From Planomonospora sp. ID82291 (lineage in GTDB: Bacteria; Actinomycetota; Actinomycetes; Streptosporangiales; Streptosporangiaceae): a stretch of 64,000 nucleotides of DNA. A program made the translations under genes and the position numbers. The notes below the pieces were generated by a model. That model was not told where the DNA came from. It did not search any database and saw nothing but the letters and a program-made list of their open reading frames with translations. The stretch is taken from assembly GCF_015711645.1 (NCBI RefSeq), contig NZ_JABTEX010000002.1, forward strand, positions 248,001 through 312,000, in the 5' to 3' direction. Below, one piece after another: positions 32,829-42,517 of the stretch (within the stretch, counting starts at the first letter, position 1; every line of letters begins with the position of its first letter).

Positions 32829-34283
32829 GTGAGTGTGCCGCGTCCGGCCGCCGTCATCGTCCTCGCCGCAGGCGAGGGCACCCGGATGAAGTCGAGAACA
32901 CCGAAGATCCTCCACGAACTGTGCGGTCGCGCGCTGGTCGACCACATGCTCGCCGCCGCCCGAGGGCTGGAGCCCGAACGGCTGATCGTCGTCATCGGCC
33001 ACGAGCGGGAGCGGGTCCGGGCGCACCTGGAGGTGAGCGGCCCCGACGTGCTGGCCGTGGTCCAGGAGGAGCAGAAGGGGACCGGTCACGCGGTGCGGAC
33101 GGTCCTGGAGGCCGTCGGCACGGTCGCCGGCACGGTCCTGGTGACCTACGGGGACACGCCGCTGCTGCGCACCGGCACCCTGGCGGGACTGCTGGAGCGG
33201 CACGCCGAGGACGGCAACGCCGTCACCGTGCTGACCGCGGAGGTCCCCGACCCGCACGGGTACGGGCGGATCGTCCGCGACCCCTCGGGGGCGGTCCTGG
33301 CGATCGTCGAGGAGAAGGACGCCGATCCGGAGCAGCGGGCGATCAGGGAGATGAACTCCGGCGTCTACGCGTTCGACGGCCTGCTGCTGGCCGACGCGGT
33401 CAAGCGGGTGTCGGCCGCCAACGCCCAGGGCGAGGAGTACCTCACGGACGTGCTGTCCATCCTGCGCGAGGACGGCCACCGGGTCGGCGCGCACGTCGCG
33501 GCGGACCACGTCGAGGTGGAGGGTGTCAACGACCGGGTGCAGCTGGCCTTCGCGCGCGGGGTGCTCAACGCCCGGCTGCTGGAGGGGCACATGCGGGCGG
33601 GGGTGACGGTGGTCGACCCGGCCAGCACGTGGGTGGACGTGGACGTCGTGCTGGGGCGGGACGTGGTGGTCCACCCCGGCACCCAGCTGCAGGGCCGTAC
33701 GACGGTCGCGGAGGGCGCGGAGATCGGCCCGGCCTGCACGCTGACCGACACGGTCGTCGGCGAGGGGGCGGTGGTCCGCAACGCGGTCTGCACGGGTGCG
33801 GAGGTGGGGCCGGAGGCGACGGTCGGGCCGTACGCCTATCTGCGGCCGGGCGCCGTGCTGGGCCGCGGGGCCAAGGCGGGGACGTACGTCGAGCTGAAGA
33901 ACGCCCGGGTGGGCGACGGCTCGAAGGTGCCGCACCTGTCCTACGTGGGCGACGCCACGATCGGCGCCGGGTCGAACATCGGCGCGTCCTCGGTCTTCGT
34001 CAACTACGACGGAGTGAACAAGCACCACACGACGGTGGGCGACCACGCCTTCGTCGGGTGCGACACCATGCTCGTCGCGCCGGTGAACATCGGCGACGGC
34101 GCCTACACCGCCGCGGGTTCGGTCATCGACTCCGACGTCCCCGCCGGGGCGATCGGGGTGGCCCGGGGGCGGCAGCGCAACATTGAAGGGTGGACGGTGC
34201 GCAAGCGCCCGGGCACCAGATCGGCGCAGGCGGCGCAGCGGGCCGCCGAGGCCGGAGATCAGCAGGGGAGCACCTCCGAATGA
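32829..34283 (+). CDS. glmU: Bifunctional UDP-GlcNAc pyrophosphorylase / glucosamine-1-phosphate acetyltransferase
   Basis: A 484-residue enzyme making UDP-GlcNAc for peptidoglycan and other glycans. The N-terminal uridyltransferase domain begins with AAVIVLAAGEGTRMKSRTPK. The C-terminal left-handed beta-helix (from about residue 255) has hexapeptide repeats and the KAGTYVELKNARVG and NYDGVNKHHT acetyltransferase segments. The start is the GTG at 32829. A TATCCT at about 32727 may be the -10 box, giving a leader of about 95 nt. The stop overlaps the prs start (ATGA). Confidence 0.96.
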   Translation: MSVPRPAAVIVLAAGEGTRMKSRTPKILHELCGRALVDHMLAAARGLEPERLIVVIGHERERVRAHLEVSGPDVLAVVQEEQKGTGHAVRTVLEAVGTVAGTVLVTYGDTPLLRTGTLAGLLERHAEDGNAVTVLTAEVPDPHGYGRIVRDPSGAVLAIVEEKDADPEQRAIREMNSGVYAFDGLLLADAVKRVSAANAQGEEYLTDVLSILREDGHRVGAHVAADHVEVEGVNDRVQLAFARGVLNARLLEGHMRAGVTVVDPASTWVDVDVVLGRDVVVHPGTQLQGRTTVAEGAEIGPACTLTDTVVGEGAVVRNAVCTGAEVGPEATVGPYAYLRPGAVLGRGAKAGTYVELKNARVGDGSKVPHLSYVGDATIGAGSNIGASSVFVNYDGVNKHHTTVGDHAFVGCDTMLVAPVNIGDGAYTAAGSVIDSDVPAGAIGVARGRQRNIEGWTVRKRPGTRSAQAAQRAAEAGDQQGSTSE

Positions 34284-35257
34284 GCAGCATCAAGCAGACC
34301 GGCGAGAAGAAACTGATGTTCTTCTCCGGGCGCGGATATCCGGAGCTGGCGGAGGAGGTGGCCAGCCACCTGGGGATCGGCACGAGCCCGACCACGCTGC
34401 GCGACTTCGCCAACGGTGAGATCTACGCGCGCTACCAGGAGTCGGTCCGGGGCTGCGACGCGTTCGTGATCCAGAGCCACACCGAGCCGATCAACCAGTG
34501 GGTCATGGAGCAGCTGATCATGGTGGACGCGCTCAAGCGCGCCTCCGCCAAGCGGATCACCGTGATCATGCCGTTCTTCGGCTACGCCCGGCAGGACAAG
34601 AAGGGCCGGGGCCGCGAGCCGATCACGGCCCGGCTGATGGCCGACCTGTTCAAGACCGCCGGCGCCGACCGGCTGATGTCGATCGACCTGCACACCTCGC
34701 AGATCCAGGGGTTCTTCGACGGCCCGGTGGACCACCTGTTCGCGATGCCGGTGCTGGTCAACTACCTGAAGGACAAGCTGGACCTGGCCAACACGACGGT
34801 CGTCTCGCCGGACACCGGCCGCGTGCGGCTCTCGGAGCGCTGGGCGGACACGCTGGGCACCCCGCTGGCCTTCATCCACAAGCGCCGCGACCTGGACATG
34901 GCCAACCAGGTGAAGGTGAACGAGGTGGTCGGCCGGGTGAAGGGCCGCACCTGCGTGCTGATCGACGACATGATCGACACGGCGGGCACGATCTGCAAGG
35001 CGGCCGACGCGCTGTACGAGCAGGGCGCGACCGACGTGGTGGTGGCGGCGACGCACGCGGTCTTCTCCGACCCGGCGGTGGACCGGCTGAAGAACTCGCG
35101 CATCTCCGAGGTCATCGTCACGAACACGCTTCCGCTGGCGGAGGACAAGCGGTTCGACAACCTGACGGTCCTGTCGATCGCGCCGCTGATCGCGCGGGCG
35201 ATCACCGAGGTGTTCAGCGACGGCTCGGTGACGAGCATGTTCGAGGGCGACAGCTAG
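34280..35257 (+). CDS. prs: Ribose-phosphate pyrophosphokinase
   Basis: A 325-residue PRPP synthase, joining ATP and ribose-5-phosphate for nucleotide, His and Trp synthesis. Family segments are MFFSGRGYPELAEEVA, MPFFGYARQDKKGRGREPI (ATP and flexible loop), DLHTSQIQGFFDGPVDHL and the PRPP loop VLIDDMIDTAGTI. The ATG at 34280 overlaps the glmU stop by four bases and follows AGGGGAG, so the two are co-translated. It is followed by three 15-bp repeats and a terminator. Confidence 0.96.
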   Translation: MSSIKQTGEKKLMFFSGRGYPELAEEVASHLGIGTSPTTLRDFANGEIYARYQESVRGCDAFVIQSHTEPINQWVMEQLIMVDALKRASAKRITVIMPFFGYARQDKKGRGREPITARLMADLFKTAGADRLMSIDLHTSQIQGFFDGPVDHLFAMPVLVNYLKDKLDLANTTVVSPDTGRVRLSERWADTLGTPLAFIHKRRDLDMANQVKVNEVVGRVKGRTCVLIDDMIDTAGTICKAADALYEQGATDVVVAATHAVFSDPAVDRLKNSRISEVIVTNTLPLAEDKRFDNLTVLSIAPLIARAITEVFSDGSVTSMFEGDS

Positions 35258-35265
35258 ACGAGTAA

Positions 35266-35332
35266 GTCCGGATCGCGTCCGTCCGGATCGCGTCCGTCCG
35301 GATCGCGTCCGCCTCCCCGCGGGGAGGCGGAC
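35266..35332. terminator. Triple 15-bp repeat leading into palindromic terminator after prs
   Basis: GTCCGGATCGCGTCC occurs three times in exact tandem (35266-35310). The last copy runs into a perfect 26-bp palindrome, GTCCGCCTCCCCG and its complement, at 35307-35332, a GC hairpin ending the glmU-prs transcript. Confidence 0.8.
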
Positions 35333-35352
35333 GGAGTCCTGCGCCGAGCCGA

Positions 35353-35358
35353 TAGGCT
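35353..35358 (+). promoter_or_regulatory. Possible -10 box of the rplY promoter
   Basis: TAGGCT in a CGATAGGCT context directly after the prs terminator. The same CGATAGGCT occurs in front of eno. No convincing -35 box is visible. It would give a leader of roughly 80 nt for rplY. Confidence 0.35.
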
Positions 35359-35447
35359 GTGCAGGTTGCGCGCGCTCGTAACGCCTTCCGCTAGGGCGGG
35401 TGAGGGGGAGCGCGCTTCCACCGCCGAGGATCCCTAGGAGATCTGCC

Positions 35448-36077
35448 GTGTCTGAAGTAGTCATCGCCGCCGAATCGCGTACCGGGTTCGGCAAGGGCGC
35501 CGCCCGCAAGATCCGCCGCGAGCACAAGGTGCCCGTCGTCCTCTACGGGCACGGCACGGACCCCCGGCACCTGTCCCTGCCGGGGCACGAGCTGCTGCTG
35601 GCCCTGCGCACGCCGAACGTGCTGATCCGCCTCGAGGGCGCGGTCACCGAGCTGGCGATCCCGAAGGGCGTGCAGCGCGACCCGATCAAGGGCTTCCTGG
35701 AGCACGTCGACCTGCTGCTGGTCAAGCGCGGTGAGAAGGTCACCGTCGACATCCCGGTCACCGTGGTCGGCGAGGTCGCCGACGGCATCCTCGACCAGCA
35801 GATGGTCTCGGTCTCGGTCGAGACCGAGGCGACCCACATCCCCGAGGGCGTCGAGGTCGACGTCGCGGGCCTGGAGGTCGGCGCCCAGATCAGCGCGGGC
35901 GACCTGAAGCTGCCCAAGGGCACGACGCTGGTCGCCGACCCGGAGGCGCTGGTCCTGATCGTCTCCGGCGCGCAGGCCGCGGAGCCGGTCGAGGGCGAGG
36001 CCGCCGAGGGCGAGGCCGCCGAGACCGCCGAGGGCGAGTCCGCGGAGGCCGCCGCCGAGGGCGAGTCCGCCGAGTAG
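35448..36077 (+). CDS. rplY: 50S ribosomal protein L25/general stress protein Ctc
   Basis: A 209-residue protein of the long TL5/Ctc form. The N-terminal L25 domain ([20 protein letters not shown]) binds 5S rRNA. A C-terminal beta-domain follows, ending in an acidic Glu/Ala tail with repeated [11 protein letters not shown]-like units. The start is the GTG at 35448, eight bases after AGGAG. It stands before pth, the usual actinobacterial order. Confidence 0.95.
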   Translation: MSEVVIAAESRTGFGKGAARKIRREHKVPVVLYGHGTDPRHLSLPGHELLLALRTPNVLIRLEGAVTELAIPKGVQRDPIKGFLEHVDLLLVKRGEKVTVDIPVTVVGEVADGILDQQMVSVSVETEATHIPEGVEVDVAGLEVGAQISAGDLKLPKGTTLVADPEALVLIVSGAQAAEPVEGEAAEGEAAETAEGESAEAAAEGESAE

Positions 36078-36094
36078 TTCTCTCTGCTACACCT

Positions 36095-36126
36095 GTCAGG
36101 GCGGCCCGGCACCGGGCTGCCCTGAC
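36095..36126. terminator. Hairpin between rplY and pth
   Basis: GTCAGGGCGGCCCGG (36095-36109) pairs with CCGGGCTGCCCTGAC (36112-36126) with one G-U pair. It can attenuate or end transcription before pth. Confidence 0.7.
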
Positions 36127-36148
36127 GCGCATGGAAGGGGTGCCGGCT

Positions 36149-36745
36149 GTGGACCGCTGGCTGGTGGTCGGCCTGGGCAATCCGGGGCCGGAGTACGCCG
36201 GGAACCGGCACAACGCGGGGTTCATGGTGCTGGACGAGCTGGCCGCGCGGGCCGGCGGGCGGTTCAAGGCGCACCGGTCGCGGGCCGAGGTGCTGGAGGG
36301 CCGGCTGGCGGACGCCCCCGCGGTCCTGGCCAAACCGCTGTCGTTCATGAACCTGTCGGGCGGCCCGGTGAAGGCGCTGGCGGACTTCTACAAGGCCGAT
36401 CCGGCGCGGGTGGTCGTCGTCCACGACGAGCTGGACGTGCCGTACGGCGCGCTGCGGGCGAAGTTGGGCGGGGGCGACAACGGCCACAACGGGCTGAAGT
36501 CGATCACGAAGTCGCTGGCGACCCGGGACTACCTGCGGGTGCGGTTCGGCATCGGCCGCCCGCCGGGCCGGATGGACACCGCGGCGTACGTCCTGCGGGA
36601 CTTCGCGACCGCGGAGCGCAAGGACCTGGCGTTCCTGGTGGACCGGGCGGCGGACGTGGTGGAGTCGCTGGTCCGGGTGGGGCTGGAGGCGACGCAGAAC
36701 GCCTTCCACGCCGTCGATCTGAAACCGTCGGGTCCGCCCCGCTAG
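36149..36745 (+). CDS. pth: Peptidyl-tRNA hydrolase
   Basis: A 198-residue esterase that frees tRNA from drop-off peptidyl-tRNA. The motif [17 protein letters not shown] contains the catalytic His (H21), and other conserved segments are [21 protein letters not shown] and [14 protein letters not shown]. The GTG at 36149 is preferred because AAGGGG lies 9 nt before it and it gives the standard N-terminus; an in-frame ATG at 36131 lacks such a site. After pth the conserved gene order is broken by the polysaccharide/sulfate region. Confidence 0.95.
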   Translation: MDRWLVVGLGNPGPEYAGNRHNAGFMVLDELAARAGGRFKAHRSRAEVLEGRLADAPAVLAKPLSFMNLSGGPVKALADFYKADPARVVVVHDELDVPYGALRAKLGGGDNGHNGLKSITKSLATRDYLRVRFGIGRPPGRMDTAAYVLRDFATAERKDLAFLVDRAADVVESLVRVGLEATQNAFHAVDLKPSGPPR

Positions 36746-36871
36746 CGGAGGCGCCCCGCGGGCCGGGGGCGGCTCGCGGAGGCGGGTGTTCGGGCGTTCG
36801 CCCCCCGTTCCTTCTCCTCGCCGATACCATTCCATTACTGTCCGTAGGTGAATGGTTACGCGGAGGGGTGC

Positions 36872-38317
36872 GTGCGCGACGTAACGGCTCTCCATGTGGT
36901 GTCGGGGCCCGTGCCGGCGGCGCGCTGGCGGGAGCCGGGCTGGGTGCGCGGCCATCGGGTACGGGCGGTCGTCGCCGACTTCGGGTGCGCCTCCCTGTCG
37001 GGCGCCCTGGCGTTCTTCGTGCGGTTCGGCGAGGTCACGCCGTACGTCGTCCCCTATGTGGTGCTCAGTGCGGCGCTGCCCGTCGTGTGGGTGTGCGTGA
37101 TCGCGCTCAACCGGGCCTACGAGGCGCGGTTGATCGGTCTGGGACCGGAGGAGTTCCAGCGGGTCCTGCAGTGCGGCTTCATGATCACCGCGGCGCTCGC
37201 GGTCGGTGCGTACGTGACGAAGACCGAGGTGGCGCGCGGTTACGTGGTGCTGGCGGTCCCGCTGGCCACGGCCCTGACGCTGCTGGCGCGCTACCGCCTG
37301 CGCCGGGCCCTGCACCGCAGGCGGGTGCGGGGCGGGTGCATGCGGCGGGTGGTGGCGGTGGGCCACCGGGCGGCGGCGGCGGAACTGGTCGGCCGGCTGC
37401 GCCGGGAGCGCTACCACGGCATGGAGGTCGTGGGGGTGTGCGTGCCGCGCGGCGGCGGTCCCGAGGTGGCGGGGGTGCCCGTGCTGGGCGGCCTGACGGA
37501 CGTGCCGCTGGTGGTGGGGCAGGCGGAGGCGGACACGGTGGCGGTGCTGGCCTGCCCGGAGATGGACGGCACGGCGCTGCGGCGGCTGGCCTGGCGGCTG
37601 GAGAAGACGCACACGGACCTGGTGGTGGCTCCGGCGCTGATGGACGTGGCCGGGCCGCGGACCACGATCCGCCCGGTGGCGGGCCTGCCGCTGCTGCACG
37701 TGGACCACCCGGAGCTGGCGGGGCTCCGCCAGGTGGTCAAGACGCTCTTCGACCGGGTGGGGGCGGGGGCGCTGCTGGTGCTGCTGGCGCCGCTGCTGCT
37801 GGTGCTGGCGCTGGCCGTACGGGCGTCGGGGCCGGGACCGGTGCTGTTCCGGCAGACACGGGTGGGCCGGGACGGCGCGGAGTTCACGATCTACAAGTTC
37901 CGGACGATGGTGACCGACGCGGAGCAGCGGAAGATCACCCTGATGAGCGACGACGGGGGGGTGCTGTTCAAGATCCGGAACGATCCGCGGGTGACCCCGG
38001 TCGGCGCCTGGCTGCGCCGCCACTCCATGGACGAGCTGCCGCAGCTGATCAACGTGGTGCTCGGCCACATGTCGCTGGTGGGCCCCCGGCCGCCGCTGCC
38101 GGAGGAGGTGGCCCGGTACGGTGACGACGTCCGGCGGCGGCTGCTGGTCCGGCCGGGGATGACGGGGCTGTGGCAGGTGAGCGGGAGGTCCGACCTGGGC
38201 TGGGAGGAATCGGTCAGGTTGGACCTGCGTTACGTGGAGAACTGGTCCCTCATGCTGGACCTGCAGATCCTGTGGAAGACTTGGTCGGCTGTCGCGCGAG
38301 GGGCTGGAGCTTACTGA
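36872..38317 (+). CDS. Polyprenyl-phosphate sugar-1-phosphate transferase (initiating exopolysaccharide enzyme)
   Basis: A 481-residue WbaP/CpsE-type membrane enzyme. The N-terminal half has several hydrophobic helices and a nucleotide-binding-like central part (RRVVAVGHRAAAAELV). The C-terminal catalytic part has FRQTRVGRDGAEFTIYKFRT, DELPQLINVVLGHMSLVGPRP and RPGMTGLWQVSGRS. It places the first sugar phosphate of a repeat unit on undecaprenyl phosphate. The start chosen is the GTG at 36872 behind GGAGGGG; a GTG at 36848 is possible. A 7-bp inverted repeat (ACCATTC/GAATGGT, 36826-36856) sits in front. It shares one base with cysQ (TGATG), tying polysaccharide initiation to the sulfate genes. 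Confidence 0.92.
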   Translation: MRDVTALHVVSGPVPAARWREPGWVRGHRVRAVVADFGCASLSGALAFFVRFGEVTPYVVPYVVLSAALPVVWVCVIALNRAYEARLIGLGPEEFQRVLQCGFMITAALAVGAYVTKTEVARGYVVLAVPLATALTLLARYRLRRALHRRRVRGGCMRRVVAVGHRAAAAELVGRLRRERYHGMEVVGVCVPRGGGPEVAGVPVLGGLTDVPLVVGQAEADTVAVLACPEMDGTALRRLAWRLEKTHTDLVVAPALMDVAGPRTTIRPVAGLPLLHVDHPELAGLRQVVKTLFDRVGAGALLVLLAPLLLVLALAVRASGPGPVLFRQTRVGRDGAEFTIYKFRTMVTDAEQRKITLMSDDGGVLFKIRNDPRVTPVGAWLRRHSMDELPQLINVVLGHMSLVGPRPPLPEEVARYGDDVRRRLLVRPGMTGLWQVSGRSDLGWEESVRLDLRYVENWSLMLDLQILWKTWSAVARGAGAY

Positions 38318-39171
38318 TGACGATTCGCGACGATCATGTCCTGGCCGGGGATCTGGCGGCGGAGGCCGGTGAGAGGCTGCTGGCGCTGCGGGAGAAGGAG
38401 GGTTTCGGCGATCCGTCCGCACTGCGGGCGAGAGGCGACGCCGAGTCCCACCGGTTCCTGACGGAGGCCCTGGCGCGGCTGCGCCCGAGCGACAGCGTGC
38501 TGTCGGAGGAGGCGACCCAGCAGGAACGCCTCGCCTCCCGGCGGCTGTCGGCGGAGCGGGTGTGGATCGTCGACCCGCTGGACGGCACCCGCGAGTTCGC
38601 GGAGGAGGGCCGGGCGGACTGGGCGGTCCACGTGGCGCTGTGGGAGCGGGGCGCGCTGACCGCCGGGGCGGTGGCGCTGCCCGCGCAGGGCAGGACGCTC
38701 TCCACCGCGGAGCCGCCGGTGCTGCCCGGCCCGCTCCCCGCTCCGGCGGCGGGCACGGTAGCGGGCGCGGTGGCGGGCGCGGTGGCGGGTACGGAGACGG
38801 GCGCGCGGGCGGTCATCCGGCCGGGCGGCGGCCGGGTGCGGATCGCGGTGAGCCGGACGCGCCCGCCGGAGTTCGTGCAGAAGCTCGCCTACCTCGTCGG
38901 CGCGGACCTGGTGCCGATCGGCTCGGCGGGAGCGAAGATCTCGGCGGTGCTGACCGGCGAGGTGGAGGCGTACGTGCACGCCGGCGGCCAGTACGAGTGG
39001 GACTCGGCGGCTCCCGTCGCGGTGGCGCTGGCCTCCGGGGCGCACGCGAGCCGGATCGACGGCTCCGCGCTGACCTACAACCAGGACGACCCCTCGCTAC
39101 CGGATATTCTGGTATCCCTACCAGGACTGGCGCCAACGCTGCTCGCCGGAATCCGGGATCTGCACCGATAG
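38317..39171 (+). CDS. cysQ: 3'(2'),5'-bisphosphate nucleotidase (PAP phosphatase)
   Basis: A 284-residue enzyme of the inositol-monophosphatase fold. The metal motif DPLDGT is at residues 86-91 and the acidic pair EE at 64-65. CysQ hydrolyses 3'-phosphoadenosine-5'-phosphate, the product inhibitor left by sulfotransferases and PAPS reductase. A low-complexity Ala/Gly/Val insertion (about residues 140-170) is unusual. It is translated from the stop codon of the sugar transferase gene and is followed by cysD, matching a role in PAP clearing for the nearby sulfotransferases. Confidence 0.9.
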   Translation: MTIRDDHVLAGDLAAEAGERLLALREKEGFGDPSALRARGDAESHRFLTEALARLRPSDSVLSEEATQQERLASRRLSAERVWIVDPLDGTREFAEEGRADWAVHVALWERGALTAGAVALPAQGRTLSTAEPPVLPGPLPAPAAGTVAGAVAGAVAGTETGARAVIRPGGGRVRIAVSRTRPPEFVQKLAYLVGADLVPIGSAGAKISAVLTGEVEAYVHAGGQYEWDSAAPVAVALASGAHASRIDGSALTYNQDDPSLPDILVSLPGLAPTLLAGIRDLHR

Positions 39172-39204
39172 GGGCCCGCCCCCAATCCCCGATGGGAGAG
39201 TCAG

Positions 39205-40119
39205 ATGCTTCAGCGCGACTACACCACGTCGCAGCTCGACGTCCTCGAGGCGGAGGCCGTCCACATCATGCGTGAGGTGGCGGCGGAGTTCGAGCGCCCC
39301 TGTCTGCTCTTCTCCGGGGGCAAGGACTCCATCGTGATGCTCCGCATCGCGGAGAAGGCGTTCTGGCCCGCGCCGATCCCGTTCCCGCTGATGCACGTGG
39401 ACACCGGCCACAACTTCTCCGAGGTCATCGAGTTCCGCGACCGGCGGGCCGCGGAGCTGGGCGCGCGCCTGGTCGTGGCGTCCGTCCAGGACTCCATCGA
39501 CGCCGGGCGCGTGGTGGAGGAGACCGGCCGCCGGGCCTCCCGCAACCGCCTGCAGACCACCACGCTGCTGGACGCGATCGAGGACCACGAGTTCGACGCG
39601 GTGTTCGGCGGCGCCCGCCGCGACGAGGAGAAGGCCCGCGCGAAGGAGCGGGTGTTCTCCTTCCGGGACGACTTCGGCCAGTGGGACCCGAAGAACCAGC
39701 GGCCGGAGCTGTGGAACCTCTACAACGCGAAGATCCGCAAGGGCGAGCACATCCGGGTCTTCCCGCTCTCCAACTGGACCGAACTGGATATCTGGGACTA
39801 CATCCGGCGTGAGGGCATCGAGATCCCGTCGATCTACTACGCGCACACGCGCAAGGTGTTCGAGCGCGACGGCATGCTGCTGGCCGACAGCGAGTTCGTC
39901 ACCCGCGACGAGGACGAGCCGCTGCTGGAGATGACGGTCCGCTACCGCACGGTCGGCGACATCACCTGCACCGGCGCCGTGCAGTCCACCGCCGCGACCG
40001 TCGAGGAGATCATCGAGGAGATCGCCGCGACCCGGATCACCGAGCGGGGCGCCACCCGTGCCGACGACCGCGCGTCGGAGGCCTCGATGGAGGACCGCAA
40101 GCGGATGGGCTACTTCTGA
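39205..40119 (+). CDS. cysD: Sulfate adenylyltransferase subunit 2
   Basis: A 304-residue small subunit of ATP sulfurylase, of the PP-loop family. The loop is SGGKDS at residues 37-42, and HVDTGHNF, GGARRDEEKARAKER and the C-terminal MEDRKRMGYF are conserved. With CysN it activates sulfate to adenosine-5'-phosphosulfate. The ATG at 39205 follows GGGAGAG. cysN starts 61 bp downstream. Confidence 0.96.
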   Translation: MLQRDYTTSQLDVLEAEAVHIMREVAAEFERPCLLFSGGKDSIVMLRIAEKAFWPAPIPFPLMHVDTGHNFSEVIEFRDRRAAELGARLVVASVQDSIDAGRVVEETGRRASRNRLQTTTLLDAIEDHEFDAVFGGARRDEEKARAKERVFSFRDDFGQWDPKNQRPELWNLYNAKIRKGEHIRVFPLSNWTELDIWDYIRREGIEIPSIYYAHTRKVFERDGMLLADSEFVTRDEDEPLLEMTVRYRTVGDITCTGAVQSTAATVEEIIEEIAATRITERGATRADDRASEASMEDRKRMGYF

Positions 40120-40180
40120 TGCGGCTCCTCCCCTCCCCGTCCCCCAGCGCACGCCGTACGACCTCTGGAGAGCAGAACTG

Positions 40181-41443
40181 ATGGACATCCTCCGCTTCGC
40201 CACCGCGGGAAGTGTCGACGACGGGAAGTCGACCTTGATCGGCCGGCTGCTCTTCGACTCCAAGGCGATCTTCGAGGACCAGCTCGAGGCGGTCGAGCGC
40301 ACCTCCCGCGACCGGGGCACCGAGTACACCGACCTGTCGCTGCTCACCGACGGCCTGCGGGCCGAGCGGGAGCAGGGCATCACGATCGACGTGGCCTACC
40401 GCTACTTCGCCACGCCCAAGCGCAAGTTCATCATCGCCGACACCCCCGGGCACATCCAGTACACCCGCAACATGGTCACCGGCGCCTCCACGGCGGACCT
40501 GGCGGTCGTGCTGATCGACGCGCGCAAGGGCGTGCTGGAGCAGTCGCGCCGGCACGCGTTCCTGACGACGCTGCTGCGCGTCCCCCACCTGGTGCTGGCC
40601 GTCAACAAGATGGACCTGGTCGACTACTCCCAGGAGCGGTTCGAGGAGATCCGCGAGGAGTTCACCGCGTTCGCCTCGAAGCTCAACGCGCCGGACCTGA
40701 CGTTCATCCCGATCTCGGCGCTGCACGGCGACAACGTGGTCTCCCGGTCGGAGAACATGCCGTGGTACAACGGCTCGTCGCTCCTGCACCACCTGGAGAA
40801 CGTGCACATCGCCTCCGACCGGAACCTGGTCGACGTGCGCTTCCCGGTGCAGTACGTCATCCGCCCGCAGAAGGCGACCGACCCCGCCTTCCACGACTAC
40901 CGCGGCTACGCGGGGCAGGTGGCGGGCGGCGTGCTCAAGCCCGGCGACGAGGTCGTGCACCTGCCGTCCGGGCTGACCACGCGCATCGCCTCCATCGACA
41001 CCTTCGACGGGCCGGTGGAGGAGGCGTTCGCGCCGATGTCGGTCACCCTCCGGCTGGAGGACGACATCGACATCTCGCGCGGCGACATGATCTGCCGCCC
41101 GAACAACCAGCCGCACGTCGCGCAGGAGGTGGAGGCGATGGTCTGCTGGATGACCGACGCCTCCAAGCTGGCCCCGCGCACGAAGCTGACGATCAAGCAC
41201 ACCACCAGGACGGCCCGCGCGCTGGTGCGCGACCTGCACTACCGGCTCGACGTCAACACCCTGCACCGCGACGAGTCGGCGACCGCGCTCGGCCTGAACG
41301 AGATCGGCCGGGTCTCGCTGCGCGTCACCCAGCCGCTGTTCGTGGACGACTACGCCCGCAACCGGCTCACCGGCGGTTTCATCCTCGTGGACGAGGCCAC
41401 CAACAACACCGTCGCGGCCGGCATGGTCGTCGACGCGCGGTAG
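40181..41443 (+). CDS. cysN: Sulfate adenylyltransferase subunit 1 (GTPase)
   Basis: A 420-residue EF-Tu-like GTPase that drives APS synthesis by CysD. G motifs are GSVDDGKST (10-18), DTPGH and NKMD. The beta-barrel domains are complete (PVQYVIRPQKATDPAFHDYRG). There is no APS kinase domain at the C-terminus, unlike the CysNC fusions; that activity is supplied by the separate gene at 52018-53304. The start is the ATG at 40181 behind GGAGAGCAG. Confidence 0.95.
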   Translation: MDILRFATAGSVDDGKSTLIGRLLFDSKAIFEDQLEAVERTSRDRGTEYTDLSLLTDGLRAEREQGITIDVAYRYFATPKRKFIIADTPGHIQYTRNMVTGASTADLAVVLIDARKGVLEQSRRHAFLTTLLRVPHLVLAVNKMDLVDYSQERFEEIREEFTAFASKLNAPDLTFIPISALHGDNVVSRSENMPWYNGSSLLHHLENVHIASDRNLVDVRFPVQYVIRPQKATDPAFHDYRGYAGQVAGGVLKPGDEVVHLPSGLTTRIASIDTFDGPVEEAFAPMSVTLRLEDDIDISRGDMICRPNNQPHVAQEVEAMVCWMTDASKLAPRTKLTIKHTTRTARALVRDLHYRLDVNTLHRDESATALGLNEIGRVSLRVTQPLFVDDYARNRLTGGFILVDEATNNTVAAGMVVDAR

Positions 41444-41548
41444 CCGGTCGGTCACTCGGCGCAGGTAGATCCTTTGACCGTTCACTGACTGCGAGGTTAC
41501 TCTCCGCGATATCGTCGGCACGTTCCGTATCCATAACGGTGAGGATTC

Positions 41549-42517
41549 GTGCCTGTGTCTGTTCGTCCGTCGCCCACCCGGGTGGTCTTCCTGGGCGGGC
41601 TTGGCCGTAGCGGGACCACGCTGCTGGAGCGCCTGCTCGGCGAGCTCCCCGGCTGCGTCGCCCTCGGCGAGGTGGTCCACCTCTGGGCACGGGGGGTGCT
41701 GGCGGACGAGGCCTGCGGCTGCGGCGAGCCGTTCGGCGCGTGCCCGTTCTGGCGGAAGGTCGGCGACCAGGCGTTCGGCGGCTGGTCCGCGGAGCGGGCC
41801 GAGCGGGTGCTCGAACTGCGGCGCCGGGTGGACCGCACCCGGCGGATCCCGGGCCTGGCCCGGCTGCTCGCCGAGGAGCGGGCCGGCGCCGGGGCGTGGC
41901 GGTCGCCGACGGCGACCGAGGAGCTGGGCGAGTACGCCACCGCCTACCGCCGCCTCTACGAGGCGGCGGCCGAGGTCGCCGGCAGCCCGGTCGTCGTCGA
42001 CTCCAGCAAGCACGCCTCCCTGGCGTTCTGCCTGGCGGCGGCCGGAGTCGACGTGCACGTCGTGCACGTCGTGCGCGACCCCCGCGCGGTCGCGCACTCC
42101 TGGCGCCGCAGGGTCGTGCGCCCGGAGAACGGCACCCTCATGACCAGCTGGTCGCCCGCCTGGACCGCGCTGCACTGGCTGACCCAGAACCTCGGCCTCG
42201 AACTGCTGGCCCGCGAGGGCGTGCCCGTCACCCGCATCCGCTACGAGGACCTGCTGGGCTCTCCCGCCAGGACGCTGCGCCGCCTGGCCGCCGGGCTCGG
42301 CGTCCGCCCGAGCCTGGGCTTCCTCGGCGACGGCGAGGCCGAGCTGTCGGTGGCGCACACCGCGTCGGGCAATCCCATGCGGTTCACCGCCGGCCGGATC
42401 GGCCTGACGCGGGACGACGGCTGGCGCACCGGCGCCCCGCCCCGGCAACGGAGTCTGGTCACCGCACTGACCTGGCCCCTCATGCTCAAGTACGACTATC
42501 CCTGGAGGCTCTCGTGA
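41549..42517 (+). CDS. Sulfotransferase 1
   Basis: A 322-residue cytosolic protein. The PAPS-binding loop is GLGRSGTT (17-24) and the 3'-phosphate region is VHVVRDPRAVAHSWRRR. Four Cys (ACGCGEPFGACPFW) cluster near residues 53-67. Such proteins move sulfate from PAPS to a hydroxyl of a sugar or lipid. The start is the GTG at 41549 behind GGTGAGG. The stop overlaps the start of the next glycosyltransferase (GTGA), so both act in one pathway. It lies directly after cysDN. Confidence 0.88.
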   Translation: MPVSVRPSPTRVVFLGGLGRSGTTLLERLLGELPGCVALGEVVHLWARGVLADEACGCGEPFGACPFWRKVGDQAFGGWSAERAERVLELRRRVDRTRRIPGLARLLAEERAGAGAWRSPTATEELGEYATAYRRLYEAAAEVAGSPVVVDSSKHASLAFCLAAAGVDVHVVHVVRDPRAVAHSWRRRVVRPENGTLMTSWSPAWTALHWLTQNLGLELLAREGVPVTRIRYEDLLGSPARTLRRLAAGLGVRPSLGFLGDGEAELSVAHTASGNPMRFTAGRIGLTRDDGWRTGAPPRQRSLVTALTWPLMLKYDYPWRLS